Positions 63,137 to 64,000 of a stretch of DNA of 64,000 nucleotides are shown in pieces. The notes under the pieces were generated by a model. The model did not search any database. It worked only from the letters and a program-made list of their open reading frames with translations, and had not been told where the DNA came from. Made by a program: the position numbers and the translations under genes. Source of the DNA: Dermacentor variabilis (Eukaryota > Arthropoda > Arachnida > Ixodida > Ixodidae); assembly GCF_050947875.1 (NCBI RefSeq), contig NC_134573.1, positions 51,944,115 to 52,008,114 of the forward strand, read 5' to 3'. Position 1 is the stretch's first letter. The number at the start of each line of letters is the position of its first letter.

Positions 63137-63283
63137 TGAAGTGCATACCGATGCCAGTGCTACGTGCCTTGGTGCTATTTTTGCGCAAAGCATACTTGGG
63201 CACTCGGAGTACGTCGCTGCTTATGGCAGTCGTGCACTACTCAATGCATAACACAACTACAGCGTCACAGAAAAAAAAGAAAA
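63137..63283 (+). pseudogene. Gypsy RNase H remnant
   Basis: Reads EVHTDASATCLGAIFAQ, then EYVAAYGSRALLNA, a stop where Glu is usual, HNYSVTEKK. These are the TDAS and YxSRxLxxxExNYsxTExE blocks of Ty3/Gypsy RNase H, with the catalytic Asp kept and the Glu-containing block interrupted. About 147 bp only. Different subfamily from the 33-38 kb element (HTDTSGIGIGAVL there). Confidence 0.8.
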
Positions 63284-64000
63284 AGATTCGGACTAACCAT
63301 TCATATGGTCTAGGTTAAGCCAGCGAAGCTGTTTAAGTGATTAGGTTTCCCATAATAAATCGTACATTCGCACACACGTATACGTCTATATTTAATTATT
63401 TTTCAAAATGCTTGTGATCACGGCATGTTCTTTGACTGTGCGCACAATGCGTGCTCTTCCCGCGTTTCCCATTTTTGTTGGAGTTGCAATTGTTGCAATA
63501 GTCTACCTCTGCAATGCACAATCCGGTCCTTACACATTACGGCAGCTACGGCGGCGCGCATCCCCATATTTTGCGGCAACAAGAACCGCGCCGTTGCATC
63601 GAGGGCAGAGGACAGCAGACACAGCCGGCAGCAAGGGCGGCCTGATGAGGGAGAACTCACCCTCTGCGCAAGCGCGGCGCGCAGAGAAATCTCGTCTCCT
63701 TTCTTTCGTCTGCGCCATACCATTGTTCTTTATCTTCTTTGTTCACCTTACAGACGTTAGCCAGTGGGGGGAACTCCCCGGTCTCGGTGGCAGTAAAATC
63801 CTTTGATAATTTGAAAGTAGCGACACTATTTGAACTCTGCCGCCGCCACGCGACCTCCTCGCCTCATCCTCGCCCCTTGCGCGTTCCCCCGCGGCAGCCA
63901 GTTTTGGCCGCGTTTTTCTGCACGACGATTGGTCTCCCTGCCGTTGCCCTTGGAAACGCGCGGGTCTTGAGTTTTGCTTGTGTTTTTATTTTTCGTTCGC
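63284..64000. other. GC-rich end of window; weak open frame
   Basis: A plus frame at 63,408-63,806 starts with a signal-peptide-like stretch (PIFVGVAIVAIVYLCNAQ) and continues Arg/Ala-rich, with a second hydrophobic patch near residue 105. Frames on both strands are open here, as is common in GC-rich DNA. From 63,800 the text is C-rich (CGCCGCCACGCGACC) and resembles common tick repeat or promoter sequence. No gene can be defended. Confidence 0.25.

Noticed and set aside
63408..63806. Secreted-protein gene with signal peptide
   Set aside because: Frames are open on both strands in GC-rich DNA, and the text resembles common tick repeats; the hydrophobic start alone is not enough.

Overview
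This is eukaryotic nuclear DNA, most likely from a hard tick (Ixodidae). It is AT-rich and intron-like, with no operons or ribosome-binding sites. Two copies of a tRNA-headed SINE (29,710-29,955 plus strand; 10,859-11,024 minus strand) match what I know of the tick Ruka-type SINE. No intact single-copy host gene can be supported. Nearly all recognisable coding sequence belongs to transposable elements at different stages of decay.

Layout. 18-2,668: element with ~800-bp inverted arms around a minus-strand terminal-exon-like fragment. 6,691-8,915: 5'-truncated I-group non-LTR element with an 11-bp target-site duplication (TSD). 11,289-11,488: near-perfect hairpin insert. 11,797-12,710: remnants of a Penelope-like element (GIY-YIG domain on minus, degenerate hammerhead-like motif on plus). 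12,958-18,909: essentially full-length I-group non-LTR element on minus with a 12-bp TSD, intact ORF1 and ORF2 broken by one frameshift. 22,065-23,636: TTAA-flanked non-autonomous DNA transposon. 25,582-28,004: broken C2H2 zinc-finger/transposase-like gene. 28,947-29,105: THAP-like exon. 29,965-31,150: RNase H and C-terminal remnant of another non-LTR element. 32,071-41,150: CR1/L2-like non-LTR element on minus whose ORF1 begins with a 2A-like motif; a Ty3/Gypsy element (33,296-38,520, 181-bp LTRs) is inserted inside its reverse transcriptase. 42,030-42,235: Gypsy integrase remnant. 42,965-47,060: decayed RTE element on plus carrying two TA-flanked DNA transposons (45,450-45,705 and 45,971-46,913). 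48-64 kb: microsatellites, non-LTR 3' ends, Gypsy gag, LTR and RNase H remnants, and two related short elements, one with a tRNA-like core.

The window is best read as a record of nested transposition. Three insertions can be placed to the base because removing the insert and one TSD copy gives continuous reading through the host element: Gypsy into CR1/L2, and two DNA elements into RTE. Several microsatellites coincide with 3' tails of non-LTR elements. The main leads for follow-up are the 2A-like motif, the Penelope and hammerhead remnants, the long-inverted-repeat element with its captured exon, and the zinc-finger transposase-like gene.

Limits: all assignments come from reading the sequence and translations by eye. 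Family names rest on motif recognition, not searches. Boundaries without TSDs are approximate.
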